This document shows positions 1 through 9,371 of a stretch of 64,000 nt of DNA, one piece after another. The stretch is from contig JAWPMR010000001.1 in NCBI GenBank assembly GCA_033344815.1, positions 606,136-670,135 of the forward strand, in the 5' to 3' direction. Origin of the DNA: Paracoccaceae bacterium (GTDB lineage Bacteria > Pseudomonadota > Alphaproteobacteria > Rhodobacterales > Rhodobacteraceae). The notes below the pieces were generated by a model. It was not told the DNA's origin. It saw only the letters and a list, made by a program, of their open reading frames with translations, and searched no databases. Made by a program: the position numbers and the translations under genes. The first letter of the stretch is position 1. Each line of letters begins with the position of its first letter.

Positions 1-802
1 GCACCGGGACCAGCACCGTGGATTTAGTCGTCCGGTCCCATACCAGAGCGCCCATTGAGCCAAGCTTCACTGCCACAGCGCCATCTGTGCGGTCCGCAAG
101 TTTGGCCAGCGCATCCGCCAGGCCTGCATCGGGGACAAGCGCGCGCAATTCGACCTCGCTCGGTAAAAAAGCATCCAGCCGTGACAGGATCGGACCGATC
201 TCATCCAGTGGGCGGGCTGCGAGTTGCCATCCCGGATCAGCAGTGACAATCGGCACCGCAGCGAACCGGTCGAGCATGGCCATCATGACGTCCGGCTGAC
301 TCGGCGCAAGGTGAACACCTTTGGTGTTCACCCATGTCTCCGGCACCTGTACGGGCATGAGGGGATGCAGATCGCGGAACTCCGAATAGCCGATCTCGTC
401 GTCATTCTGTCGTTCCGCGAGTAACAACCGCCATTGAGCAACCTGCCGACGCGTAAGGTGGTCACTGGGAAATCCCGCAGCAGAAAGAGCCTCAGGCGGG
501 CTCGTCAGGCCCTCATCGCGGTCACCGGCATCATCGTATATGAACCAACTGCACGCAGTGAGACGTTCGGAATACCAGGAGACACCCGCCAGATCGACGC
601 CCGCCGACTCCAGTTTGGCAAGTGTCGCCTTTGGATAACTTTCGACTGCAGCGCTTACAAGACCGATCCTGTGAGCCCAGATTGATGCGCCGACAGCTGA
701 AAAAGCCCCGTTTCCGCCTGCCAGTTCCAAGGCAACCCGACCTTCCGCCGAAACAACATTGTCGACCGTCAAGCCCCCGACCGTAACCAGATCGGGGGTC
801 AT
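1..802 (-). CDS. PfkB-family carbohydrate kinase (3' end outside window)
   Basis: Reads from an ATG at 802-800 and stays open to the window edge, so about 267 codons are visible and the C-terminus, where the family keeps its catalytic GAGD motif, is missing. The protein starts MTPDLVTVGGLTVDNVV and has a Gly-rich GGNGAFSAVGAS at residues 29-40, matching the first PfkB/ribokinase signature. Such kinases phosphorylate sugars or sugar-like compounds with ATP in the cytosol. Its start lies one base beyond the stop of the SIS-domain gene, so the two are probably co-transcribed. A PfkB kinase beside a SIS deglycase is the pairing seen for Amadori compounds (FrlD/FrlB, FraD/FraB). The actual substrate is inference. 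Confidence 0.82.
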   Translation of the reverse strand, partial: MTPDLVTVGGLTVDNVVSAEGRVALELAGGNGAFSAVGASIWAHRIGLVSAAVESYPKATLAKLESAGVDLAGVSWYSERLTACSWFIYDDAGDRDEGLTSPPEALSAAGFPSDHLTRRQVAQWRLLLAERQNDDEIGYSEFRDLHPLMPVQVPETWVNTKGVHLAPSQPDVMMAMLDRFAAVPIVTADPGWQLAARPLDEIGPILSRLDAFLPSEVELRALVPDAGLADALAKLADRTDGAVAVKLGSMGALVWDRTTKSTVLVPV

Positions 803-803
803 G

Positions 804-1916
804 TCAGACACCCAGCCGCGGGGCACCGAGACCGATGGCATCCCGTTCCATCGCGGCATGATACCCAAAGAGGTGCAGCGGCACGCTATATACGATCGGA
901 CGGGTATCTTCAGCAACATCCGGCAGATGCCAGGCGATGTCTGCAACTTCCGAAATCTCGGTTTCGCCTTCCGGCAAAAGCGCTACGCAGATGCCTTCGC
1001 TGGCGTGGCTCATGATTGCCGTCTCAAGTGCGCGCTCATGACTGGATTGGTCCGCAGCGACGAGGAACATCACGTCGCCCGCCTTCTGCGTCCGGTAATG
1101 ATGATATTCTTCCAGTGGGAAGGCATAGGCATGAATTGGAGCAAGCTCACGCAACTTGGCCGACCCGAATTCCGCCGGCGCCAAGTATGGCCCCGCGCCT
1201 GTTAACAACACAAGGTCCGCCGAAGCAAAACGCTTCGCCGCCTCGCGCGCAGGCTCAAAAAAACCATGGGCAACAGCGTCGACCTGATCGGGGAGCGCCT
1301 CCAGCGCCGCCCGTAGCACGCTTACGTCCTGCCCTTTGGCCTCAGCGACAGAAGCAGTCAATGCGAGTTTCAGGCTCATCGCCGCGGTCGACGACTGCGT
1401 CGGCCAGCCGCCTCGCGTGGCACAGATTTGGAGCGCGCCCGGAAACTCTTCCATGAGCGGCGAGCCAAGGGTATTCGACAGACCAATTGTGTAAGCGCCA
1501 CGTTCAGCAGCGCCTTTCAAGCCATCAATGACCGGTTCGGTTTTACCGGACGAGCTGAGGCCAATAACGACCGCCTCGGAATCAATGGTGTCGAGTCCAT
1601 AGGTTGCAAAATCAAATGCTTCGCTGGGTTCAGCCACTGCGCCAAGATAGCGCTCAATTGTTTGTCTAACGCCCACTCCAGAAACCCAACTGTCACCGCA
1701 GCCAACCATGACAACCCGGCGAATATTGCGTTCCGCCAGATCCTTTGCGATTGCAGCCAGCGGCTCAACATTCGCCTCCAGCGTCGCTCGGATCGCTGCG
1801 CCTTGCGTCATCATCTCGGTTTCGGTCAGTGCAACGCGCCGAAAACGCTCAGGATCGCCCGGGGCATCAGAGGAAGACTCCCGACGGATCTCTTTAACTC
1901 GCCGTTCGAAATTCAC
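804..1916 (-). CDS. Double-SIS sugar isomerase/deglycase-like protein (FrlB/AgaS type)
   Basis: A cytosolic protein of 370 residues with two SIS (phosphosugar-binding) domains. The first holds VVMVGCGDSW (residues 68-77) and the phosphosugar loop IGLSSSGKTE (118-127). The second begins near VLLTGAG and contains KLREL...EEYHHY, whose Glu257 and His272/273 correspond to the catalytic Glu and His of FrlB/FraB-like deglycases and GlmS isomerase domains. The GTG start at 1916 is chosen because GAGGAGGG lies 8 bases upstream; a TTG at 1985 in the same frame has no such site. The adjacent PfkB kinase suggests a kinase-then-deglycase route for glycated amines. An AgaS-like amino-sugar isomerase is the main alternative. 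Confidence 0.8.
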   Translation of the reverse strand: MNFERRVKEIRRESSSDAPGDPERFRRVALTETEMMTQGAAIRATLEANVEPLAAIAKDLAERNIRRVVMVGCGDSWVSGVGVRQTIERYLGAVAEPSEAFDFATYGLDTIDSEAVVIGLSSSGKTEPVIDGLKGAAERGAYTIGLSNTLGSPLMEEFPGALQICATRGGWPTQSSTAAMSLKLALTASVAEAKGQDVSVLRAALEALPDQVDAVAHGFFEPAREAAKRFASADLVLLTGAGPYLAPAEFGSAKLRELAPIHAYAFPLEEYHHYRTQKAGDVMFLVAADQSSHERALETAIMSHASEGICVALLPEGETEISEVADIAWHLPDVAEDTRPIVYSVPLHLFGYHAAMERDAIGLGAPRLGV

Positions 1917-2052
1917 GATAGCACCCTCCTCGCGTTTAAGATCAACAAAGCGTTGCGCACGATCCCGATATCGCAAATTCAGCAATCACTCGCATCGTGT
2001 TTCGATATCTGATACAGCATCATAAAATGCAAGTCGAATAAAAAGGCAAGCC

Positions 2053-2853
2053 GTGACCGACATTGCGAGTACACAGACTGTCAATTTACGCCAAGAGCAA
2101 ATTCTTGAGATTCTGTCTCACGAAAAAGTTGTTGACGTCGTGCAGCTTTCTGAGCAGCTGGGCGTTTCAGCAGTCACAATACGCTCGGATCTGGATACGC
2201 TGGATCGGCGCATGCTGCTCCGCCGGATTCGTGGCGGAGCTACCTCCGTGCAACCTGCACGTTTCGTGCGCCCTTTGGAATTGTCGAGCCAAAACTTCAG
2301 CGCGGAAAAAGAGAGGATCGGCGCGATGGCGGCGCGCATGGTACGCAATGGCGAGACAATTATACTCGACGCCGGGACAACGGCCCAGGCAATGGCTCTG
2401 GCCCTGCCGGAGGAACTGCGGGATGTCGTTGTCATTACGAACAGCCTCGAAATCGCGATATCCCTTGAAAAACATGATGGTGTCACGGTTATGGTGACAG
2501 GTGGCACCATCAAGCGGACGGGCCGAAATCCACACTCGCGCTCGCTGATTCCGCCGCTTGCCGGACTCCTGCTTGCACAGGTAAACGCGGATTGCGCCTA
2601 CCTCTGCTGCGCCGGAATTGATGCCACGCGGGGCTTCACAAACGCACATTTCGAGGAGACCGAAGTAAAGCAGGCGATGTTATCGGCCTCTCGCCGCACC
2701 GTGATGCTGGGAGATCACGGCAAGATCGGACATGTGGCGGGCGCCCGCATCGCCGCACTGCACGAAGTATCGACGCTGGTAACCGACAGCGCGGCCCCGC
2801 CTGCCGACGTGCATGCGCTTGAGTCGGCCGGGCTGAATGTCATACTCGCATGA
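2053..2853 (+). CDS. DeoR-family transcriptional regulator
   Basis: A 266-residue DNA-binding regulator. An N-terminal DeoR helix-turn-helix (about residues 10-65; RQEQILEILS then VVQLSEQLGVSAVTIRSDL) is followed by the DeoRC sensor domain with ILDAGTTAQAMALAL and the late CCAGID and VMLGDHGKIG motifs typical of the family, which senses sugar phosphates. It starts at GTG 2053 with an AAGG-type ribosome site. It is divergent from the SIS/kinase pair across about 135 bases and upstream of the ABC importer, so it most likely controls both. The effector is probably the phosphosugar handled by the SIS enzyme (inference). Confidence 0.9.
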   Translation: MTDIASTQTVNLRQEQILEILSHEKVVDVVQLSEQLGVSAVTIRSDLDTLDRRMLLRRIRGGATSVQPARFVRPLELSSQNFSAEKERIGAMAARMVRNGETIILDAGTTAQAMALALPEELRDVVVITNSLEIAISLEKHDGVTVMVTGGTIKRTGRNPHSRSLIPPLAGLLLAQVNADCAYLCCAGIDATRGFTNAHFEETEVKQAMLSASRRTVMLGDHGKIGHVAGARIAALHEVSTLVTDSAAPPADVHALESAGLNVILA

Positions 2854-3024
2854 TTATCCAAGCGCCGAATTATTCAGCGATCACGTGAGGCGTCGATCAA
2901 AGAACACGCAACCTGGAAACTTTCGAATCTTTTTCTTTACATAAATTTCGCAAAATATCGTATGATAAGGCGTTGTTGAGTCGTGGACAGAGATCCGCGG
3001 AAACCTTCTGACAGGGGAAATAAA

Positions 3025-4071
3025 ATGAATTTGAAAAGACGCACGGTTCTGGGTGGCCTCGCTGCCACCACGATACTTCACACACCCACGGTTCTGCGTG
3101 CACAGTCGCGCGAACTCGTCATGGTCGGATATGGCAACGAATCGGACGCCCCACTCATTGCTGCAGGCGAAGAGCTCGGGCGCCGCAACCCCGGTGTTTC
3201 ACTCCGTGTGATCGGCGGGCTTTCGACAGAGGCGCTTGCCCAGATCAAAGCGGCGCGCGGAAATTCGCCCTACGACCTCGCGGTGATGGGCTCGCCTGCG
3301 ATCGTCAATGCCCTGGCGGAAGACGTGATTGTACCGCTGGATTTTTCCAACATTCCGAACTCCGCAAATGTTGATCCACGCTATACGCCATACGGTTACG
3401 ACGTGGGTCAACCCATTTGGTTTGAGGGTATCGGCATTGCGTATGATACGTCCAAGATCGAAAACCCGCCAACGACCTGGGAAGCCCTCTGGTCCGGCGA
3501 GTACACCGGCAGGATCGGCATGTGCCGTCCGCAATCAAATCTCGGCCTGGGTGTATTGGCGGCAACCTGCGAAGCCTTTGGCCAGCCTCAGGATAACATG
3601 CAGTTTGCGCTTGAAAAGTGGGCGGAACTCGATCCGCTCGTTGGCCGCAGCCCGCCGCTTCTCCAGCAGATGATCGAGCGTGGAGAGGTGGATCTTGCCC
3701 CCTTGTGGCACGTCAATTCGGCTTTGGCGGCAAACTCAGGGCTTCCGATCGGATACGTAAAGATCGCAGGCCCGGGCCCGTTGATGCTGCCGACAAATAT
3801 CGTCCAGTTCATCAATACAGCGGAAGGTACCGCAGACCTCGTCACCCAGTTTGCCGATATCCTTCTGACCGAAGAAATCCAGAAAATGGCAGGCAGCGCG
3901 CCGATCTACTTTGGGACTGTGGTCGAAGGTATTCCCGTGGCCGCAGAAGCCGCCCCCTACGTGCCCTCCTCACCCGAAGAACTGGACGGCACGACCTCGC
4001 TCGAATGGAAGTCCTTTGCTCCGCTACGGGGCGAGACGGTTGAGACGTTTGATCGAATGTTTGCAACATGA
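3025..4071 (+). CDS. ABC transporter substrate-binding protein, spermidine/putrescine-type
   Basis: A periplasmic solute-binding protein of 348 residues, the first gene of a four-gene importer. The ATG at 3025 has AGGGGAAA a few bases upstream and gives the N-terminus MNLKRRTVLGGLAATTIL, a signal peptide with twin Arg (possibly Tat) and probable cleavage near LRAQS. The body has the PotD/AfuA-like layout (PPTTWEALWSGEYTGRIG, then LAPLWHVNSA). It overlaps the ATPase gene by 4 bases. Family members bind polyamines, iron or, in some clusters, opines and glycated amino acids; the neighbouring kinase/deglycase pair favours a glycated amine here, but the sequence alone does not prove it. Confidence 0.85.
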   Translation: MNLKRRTVLGGLAATTILHTPTVLRAQSRELVMVGYGNESDAPLIAAGEELGRRNPGVSLRVIGGLSTEALAQIKAARGNSPYDLAVMGSPAIVNALAEDVIVPLDFSNIPNSANVDPRYTPYGYDVGQPIWFEGIGIAYDTSKIENPPTTWEALWSGEYTGRIGMCRPQSNLGLGVLAATCEAFGQPQDNMQFALEKWAELDPLVGRSPPLLQQMIERGEVDLAPLWHVNSALAANSGLPIGYVKIAGPGPLMLPTNIVQFINTAEGTADLVTQFADILLTEEIQKMAGSAPIYFGTVVEGIPVAAEAAPYVPSSPEELDGTTSLEWKSFAPLRGETVETFDRMFAT

Positions 4072-5150
4072 AGCACGGGGCCACGGGTCCCTCGACGAAA
4101 GTTGCCGCCACGGCCTCTGTGCTCAGCATCGAGGCCGTGAGCAAGCGTTTCGGTGCAACAAAAGTGCTGCAGGAATGCTCCCTGGACATTGATGAGGGAG
4201 AAATCGTTACGCTCCTCGGGCCATCTGGTTGCGGCAAAACCACTCTGCTTCGCTGTATCGCTGGGTTCTGGGACGCCGATGGCGGCTCCATCGGGATTGA
4301 CGGCGAAGATATGGCGGACGTGCCGGTGAACCGCCGCCCCGTCGGTGTCGTTTTTCAAAGCTATGCCCTTTTTCCACACATGACGGTCGCGCAGAATGTA
4401 GGATATGCGCTCAGGATGAATGGCACACCAAAGGCGAGCGCCAAGGAAAAGGTCCTGGCGGCACTGGCCACCGTTTCTCTCACCGGTTTTGAAAATCGCT
4501 ATCCAGCGCAGCTCTCGGGCGGCCAGCAACAGCGTGTCGCCATAGCCCGGGTTCTAGTGATGGAGCCCAGAGTGCTTTTACTCGATGAGCCTTTCAATGC
4601 GCTTGACGCAAAACTGCGCGGATCAATGCAGATTGAACTGCGCCAACTGATCAAAACGCTTGGCCTGACCTCGATCTTTGTCACCCATGATCAGGAAGAG
4701 GCGCTGACCATGAGCGACCGGATTGCCGTCATGCGCGCTGGCCAGATTGAACAGGTAGACAGTCCGGACGAGATTTTTGATCGCCCGGCAACCGCATACG
4801 TTGCGGATTTCATCGGCATTTCAAATTTTTGGGATGCTCAATCGAACGCCGGACAAGTGATTTTGCCCGACGGGCAGTCGGTCGTTTCGGACATCGAAGG
4901 ACCCGTACAGGTCATGGCGCGACCTCACAACTTGCGCCTTGCGCCGCCGGATGCAGGCGACTGGACTGGCACGATTACGTTTCATCGCAATGTCGGTCCT
5001 TTGATTGAATACTACGTCCAAACGTCAACAGGCGAAACGCTGCGCATCGCGACGATGCGTCAAGAGCGCGGCCGGCCCATCGCCGACCATGCAAACGTCA
5101 GCATTAAAGTGATCGAGCCGGCCGATTGCGCGATCTATCCGCGCTCATGA
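4068..5150 (+). CDS. ABC transporter ATPase, PotA-like
   Basis: A 360-residue ATPase that energises the importer at the inner membrane. Walker A GPSGCGKTT is at 51-59, the Q-loop VFQSYALFPH near 94-103, the signature LSGGQ at 148-152 and Walker B VLLLDEP at 168-174, followed by the H-loop VTHDQEEA. The C-terminal 110 residues form the TOBE/MOP-like domain usual for PotA/FbpC. All catalytic motifs are intact. It overlaps its neighbours by ATGA on both sides, indicating translational coupling. Confidence 0.93.
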   Translation: MKHGATGPSTKVAATASVLSIEAVSKRFGATKVLQECSLDIDEGEIVTLLGPSGCGKTTLLRCIAGFWDADGGSIGIDGEDMADVPVNRRPVGVVFQSYALFPHMTVAQNVGYALRMNGTPKASAKEKVLAALATVSLTGFENRYPAQLSGGQQQRVAIARVLVMEPRVLLLDEPFNALDAKLRGSMQIELRQLIKTLGLTSIFVTHDQEEALTMSDRIAVMRAGQIEQVDSPDEIFDRPATAYVADFIGISNFWDAQSNAGQVILPDGQSVVSDIEGPVQVMARPHNLRLAPPDAGDWTGTITFHRNVGPLIEYYVQTSTGETLRIATMRQERGRPIADHANVSIKVIEPADCAIYPRS

Positions 5151-6079
5151 CCGATGCGAGGGTGACCCAAAATTACGCGGCACCACGTTTCGGTGAACGA
5201 CTGGCAGATGCACTTTTGTCAGGCCGTGGGATATGGCCTGCCGTTCCCGCGATTGCCGTGCTTATGATCGTCGCGGTGATCCCTTTTATTATTCTGTTAT
5301 CGCTCGGTTTTTCGGACATCGAGATTTCACGTGGCGACATCGTGAGCCAGACTTTCTCACTGGTCCATCTCTCAAACGCGCTCAGTGACCCGCTTTACTG
5401 GATCACCTTCCAGCGCTCGCTCAGCCTCGCCCTGACCACAACCGCGCTTTGCCTCCTCTTCGGTTATCCTGTGGCTTATCTTTTCCTGTCCGGGGGAAAG
5501 TGGACAAAACGGGTGATCCTCATTCTGACGATCGCACCGCTTCTGACGAGCGGCATTGTGCGCACCTATGCGTGGCTGGTCATCCTCGGGGGTCGCGGCG
5601 TTGTCAACCAGACGCTTATAGGGCTTGGCCTGATCGACCAACCACTTCGTATCATGAACACGCATTGGGCGGTTCTGATCGGCATGGTGCAGATCCATTT
5701 GCCCGTCATGATCCTGCCGCTGATCGCGGTAATGAGCAGGCACGACCGCGCAATCGTGGAGGCGGCCGAAAACCTTGGTGCCTCACGTCTTGCGACGCTG
5801 CGAACGGTCATCTTGCCGCTCAGTGTTCCAGGCGTTGGCACGGGGGCTGCACTTGTCTTTACGCTCAGCTATACAACTTTTGTTGTCCCGCAGCTGCTCG
5901 GTGGAGGCAACTATCTCAATGCGGCAACCATGATTTACGAGCAGGTCGTCTTTTCACTGGAGTGGTCCAAGGGGTCCGTCAGTTCCCTGCTTCTGATGGT
6001 AACTTGCCTGATTGTTCTGTTGTCTATCGCGCTCGTGACGAACCATTATACACGCTGGACGAAGGGACGCGATACATGA
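5147..6079 (+). CDS. ABC transporter permease, PotB-like
   Basis: An inner-membrane permease of 310 residues with six predicted transmembrane segments, the first at WPAVPAIAVLMIVAVIPFII. The EAA loop that contacts the ATPase reads EAAENLGASRLATLRTVILP in the second half. The start is the ATG overlapping the ATPase stop (ATGA). It forms the membrane pore with the next gene. The substrate follows that of the importer as a whole. Confidence 0.9.
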   Translation: MTDARVTQNYAAPRFGERLADALLSGRGIWPAVPAIAVLMIVAVIPFIILLSLGFSDIEISRGDIVSQTFSLVHLSNALSDPLYWITFQRSLSLALTTTALCLLFGYPVAYLFLSGGKWTKRVILILTIAPLLTSGIVRTYAWLVILGGRGVVNQTLIGLGLIDQPLRIMNTHWAVLIGMVQIHLPVMILPLIAVMSRHDRAIVEAAENLGASRLATLRTVILPLSVPGVGTGAALVFTLSYTTFVVPQLLGGGNYLNAATMIYEQVVFSLEWSKGSVSSLLLMVTCLIVLLSIALVTNHYTRWTKGRDT

Positions 6080-6891
6080 GGCGTCTGAGAAAGACATCAC
6101 TCGGCGATGCGCTGGGAATCGGGTTGATCTTCGTCGTGGCCGTTTTCTCCCTGGTGCTGCTCGTAGCGCCGTCGTTGATCGTTGTAATCATCTCATTCGA
6201 TACGCGCGCCTACGTCAGTTTTCCGCCCGAAGGTTTCACACTCAAATGGTATGGCGAAGTCTTTAAACAGGGTGAGCTTGTCGAAGCAATGCTCAACAGC
6301 CTGCAGGTCGGCGTTACGGTGACACTACTTTGCATTTTGCTGGGCGTACCTACCGCACTCGCCTGCGCGCGCGGACGTTTTCGTGGCACAACAGCACTAT
6401 CGGTGTTTGTCATGGTGCCGCACATGGTCCCCGGGATCGTGCTCGGCGTTGCAGTTCTTTTTGCAGGTGCGCTGATAGGGGTCTCGCCATCGATCTGGCT
6501 ACAGTCAATTTCAATCACTGTGTTTATTCTTGCCGTTATGGTGCGCACCGTCCAGAGCCGCCTGCTGCGGCTTGACCCTGCGCTTGAAGAGGCGGCCGCC
6601 AACCTGCGCGCGACGCCGTTCAACAGCCTGCGTACGGTGACTTTCCCACTTTTGATGCCAGCGATCCTTGCAGGCGCCGTCTTCACTTTCGTTGAAGGCT
6701 TCGACAACCTGTCGGTCGCGATTTTCACGCATGGTTTTCTGGACAGGCCACTTCCTGTAGAGCTTTTGTCGCTTGTGCAGTTTACATCGTCGCCGCTTGT
6801 TGCTGCTGTATCAGGGGTGCAGATCGTACTTGCCATTGTTGCACTTGTGATCGTCTCAATGGCGGTCGGCCTCGACAAGATAAATGAGTAG
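6076..6891 (+). CDS. ABC transporter permease, PotC-like
   Basis: The second pore subunit, 271 residues with six predicted membrane helices. The EAA loop EEAAANLRATPFNSLRTVTF is clear, as is the VAPSLIVVIISF first helix. The ATG at 6076 overlaps the upstream stop (ATGA). A longer frame open to 5449 has no PotC-like sequence before this point. It is the last gene of the importer; the next gene points the other way, about 105 bases later, with no obvious hairpin terminator in between. Confidence 0.9.
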   Translation: MRRLRKTSLGDALGIGLIFVVAVFSLVLLVAPSLIVVIISFDTRAYVSFPPEGFTLKWYGEVFKQGELVEAMLNSLQVGVTVTLLCILLGVPTALACARGRFRGTTALSVFVMVPHMVPGIVLGVAVLFAGALIGVSPSIWLQSISITVFILAVMVRTVQSRLLRLDPALEEAAANLRATPFNSLRTVTFPLLMPAILAGAVFTFVEGFDNLSVAIFTHGFLDRPLPVELLSLVQFTSSPLVAAVSGVQIVLAIVALVIVSMAVGLDKINE

Positions 6892-6996
6892 AAAATAAAC
6901 CGGCTGAGCCTGTGCTTCTTATGAGGAGTTGGTCTTTTCGGCTGTGTACGCAGATGCGATCAGGCGTTTGCAGGACAGTCACCGGAAACCGTGAAC

Positions 6997-7863
6997 TTAC
7001 CCTACGGCCAGATGCGGCTCGGCGAGAACAGCGGCGTAAATCTCTTTCGGAGTGGTCGCCCAGACTTCAGGCATCGCTGCAATTTCCGCAAGGGCTGCAA
7101 TCACTGGACGCGCACGCCACGGCTGGCCGGAAATGAAACTGTGCAGGACCACGCTCATGACCACCGGTCGCGTGCTCAGTGCAAACTCATGGGCCTCATC
7201 GAGGAGGGCCGTCGCGAAGGTACCGGGGTTCATTTGCCGTCCCACCATCGTGGTGCTGTCGTTCAATTCGGCAGCGTATGGTATCGAGAGAATGCGCCCT
7301 GCTGCGCTCATCAGCCAAACCGGCTGATCGTCGAGACGGAAATCCAGCACATACTTGTACCCGGCGGTTGTCAGGCTGGCCAAAGAGGTCGGCGTATGGG
7401 CCAGCCAGGGGCTCGACCAGCCATCCGGCAGCTCCCCCTCGTTTGAACCGATGCGCGCGCGCACGTCAGCGACATACTCGCGTTCCGCCTCACCTTTCAG
7501 ATCCGTAAGGCTGTCGGAATTCGATTTGCCATGCGCCACAAATTCGGCGCCCGCAGCGCGCGCGGCAGCAATCACCGCCGGAGCCTGGTCGTAAAGATCC
7601 GTGTTCAACAGCACCGCAGGCGGAATGCCTGTACGCGCAAGGCTGTCGAACAATCGAAACGCACCGACGCGATTCCCGTACTCGCGCCACGCCGCATTCA
7701 CCAGATCAGGGGCCGCACCACGGGGCAGAATATCCTCGGTCATGCCCTCATCAGGTCGGTAGCTCTCGACACCGACGGCCACCCAGAGCGCCACTTTCAC
7801 CCCATTTGGCCAGCGACCTTCGGGACGATCGGGTGTTGCGGAGTAGGTCCAGGGCAGCATCAT
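6997..7863 (-). CDS. Polysaccharide deacetylase-family hydrolase (PuuE allantoinase-like)
   Basis: A cytosolic NodB-fold protein of 288 residues, without signal peptide. The start MMLPWTYSATPDRPEGRWPNG, then VALWVAVGVESYRPDEGM and FVAHGKSNSDSL, resembles the PuuE/allantoinase-like branch of polysaccharide deacetylases, which open cyclic ureides, rather than chitin deacetylases. His in the FVAHG segment and in MSVVLHSFISG fit two metal or catalytic positions. It overlaps the amidohydrolase stop by ATGA, so it is the last gene of the operon running down from 13.0 kb. A role in ring opening of an imported amide is inference. Confidence 0.75.
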   Translation of the reverse strand: MMLPWTYSATPDRPEGRWPNGVKVALWVAVGVESYRPDEGMTEDILPRGAAPDLVNAAWREYGNRVGAFRLFDSLARTGIPPAVLLNTDLYDQAPAVIAAARAAGAEFVAHGKSNSDSLTDLKGEAEREYVADVRARIGSNEGELPDGWSSPWLAHTPTSLASLTTAGYKYVLDFRLDDQPVWLMSAAGRILSIPYAAELNDSTTMVGRQMNPGTFATALLDEAHEFALSTRPVVMSVVLHSFISGQPWRARPVIAALAEIAAMPEVWATTPKEIYAAVLAEPHLAVG

Positions 7864-9371
7864 CAGACTTCCTGTTTCAGCTTGCGGGAAAAGCCTAAAT
7901 CGATAGCCGCCGCGCGGTCGTGCATGGCGCGGTAGATGGGCACCAACTCGGCCACCTCTTCTGCGGCGCGGCGCAACACGGGTGCGATGCCGTCAAAGAC
8001 CACCCGCGCCTCGGCCAAAAGGGCTGTTTCGTCAATGCTGGTGACATGCCCGTTCTCAGCAACAACGCGACCAGCAACCATCGACAACCGAACGGAGGTG
8101 CCTTGTTCCACATGCACAAGCTGTCGTGGCAGGTCGTTCAGCGGCAGAAAGGCCAGTGTTGACAGATCCACAAGGATCAGATCAGCCGGTGCACCAAGAG
8201 CCAGTGTTCCAAGACCAGGCTGGCGCAACGCATGGCCACCGCCCTCGGTTGCCGCACGCAGAATCTGCCGGGCCGAGGGCCACAGATCCGGATCATCGCC
8301 AGACAAGGTATGGATCATGCCGGCTGCCTTCATCACGGACCACATATTTACCGCGTCATCAGCAATTGCTTCGTCCACGCCAAGCGAGACGCTGATCCCA
8401 CGGTCGAGCATGTCACGCAGTGGCATGACGCCGGAGCCGAGCCGCAAATTGCTGATCGGATTATGCGCAACATTGGCACCGGTATCGGCAATCAGGTCCA
8501 GATCCTGCGCATCCACCCAGATTGCATGAATGACCTGCATCCGCTCGGACAGCAGGCCAAGGTCATGGGTATATTGCACCAGCGACCGCCCGCCCAATTT
8601 CTCTTGACCAAGCACCCGTTGCAGCTTGGTTTCAAGCATATGCGCCAGAAAGGGCAGATCATGGGTGCGGCTCAGCGCGTCCAGAGCGGCAAAATACTCC
8701 GGGGTGACGCGTTGCGGCGCGGAACAACTGACCGCCGCGCTGATCCGCCCGTCTGCCGCCCCGTGCCACTGCGCGATGAGGTGATCATAGAGCGCTAGAA
8801 GAGCACAGGCCTGCAGTTTCGGCCGCCGCGCAAGGCTGGCATGGAACTGCTCCGGCGCGATGTCCTCCAAAAACGGCAACTTTTCGAATTCCGATAACTC
8901 CGGCTCATCCAGCGCCAGTTTCGCCCGCATTCCACTATCGGCATAAGCTTGCGCGACCGCGTCGATGATCTCGGGTGTCGGCTCCGGCACGAAAAAGCAA
9001 TCGTCCATGACCGCAGTCGTCCCGGTGCGCAGCATCTCGATACATCCAAGCATTGTACGCAGATAGGCTTGCCGGGGCGTCGGCCGCAACGTCTCTAAAG
9101 CGGGGCTCTCAAACAGCATGAACACCTCGAGCGGCAAACACGGCAGCCGCCCTTTCATGTGATTGACCGATGAATGGAAGTGAGCGTTCACGAGACCGGG
9201 CATCAGCAAATCACCCTTGCCATCGATCGTCGAAACACCCTCAGGCGCTGTAATGTTTGGCCGTATGACGGAGATCCTGCCGTCTTCGACCAACAGGTCA
9301 CAGGCAGCAGTCATGCCATCAGGATGGTCAAGGTCCAGCAGATGCACGTTGCGAAAGAGCGCGGCACTCAT
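7863..9371 (-). CDS. Amidohydrolase, AtzA/TrzN/8-oxoguanine-deaminase type (copy 1)
   Basis: A metal-dependent hydrolase of 502 residues. It has the N-terminal composite domain, then the metal-binding HxH in GLVNAHFHSSVNHMKG, the mid-chain His in FLAHMLETKLQ, the HNPISNLRLGSG motif and the late Asp in SLGVDE. This set defines the cytosine-deaminase/chlorohydrolase branch, acting on ring amines or similar leaving groups. ATGA overlaps link it to the deacetylase-like gene and the racemase-like gene. It is one of three such paralogues in the window (13249, 32839). The substrate is unknown; a deaminated or opened N-heterocycle fits the operon. Confidence 0.85.
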   Translation of the reverse strand: MSAALFRNVHLLDLDHPDGMTAACDLLVEDGRISVIRPNITAPEGVSTIDGKGDLLMPGLVNAHFHSSVNHMKGRLPCLPLEVFMLFESPALETLRPTPRQAYLRTMLGCIEMLRTGTTAVMDDCFFVPEPTPEIIDAVAQAYADSGMRAKLALDEPELSEFEKLPFLEDIAPEQFHASLARRPKLQACALLALYDHLIAQWHGAADGRISAAVSCSAPQRVTPEYFAALDALSRTHDLPFLAHMLETKLQRVLGQEKLGGRSLVQYTHDLGLLSERMQVIHAIWVDAQDLDLIADTGANVAHNPISNLRLGSGVMPLRDMLDRGISVSLGVDEAIADDAVNMWSVMKAAGMIHTLSGDDPDLWPSARQILRAATEGGGHALRQPGLGTLALGAPADLILVDLSTLAFLPLNDLPRQLVHVEQGTSVRLSMVAGRVVAENGHVTSIDETALLAEARVVFDGIAPVLRRAAEEVAELVPIYRAMHDRAAAIDLGFSRKLKQEV

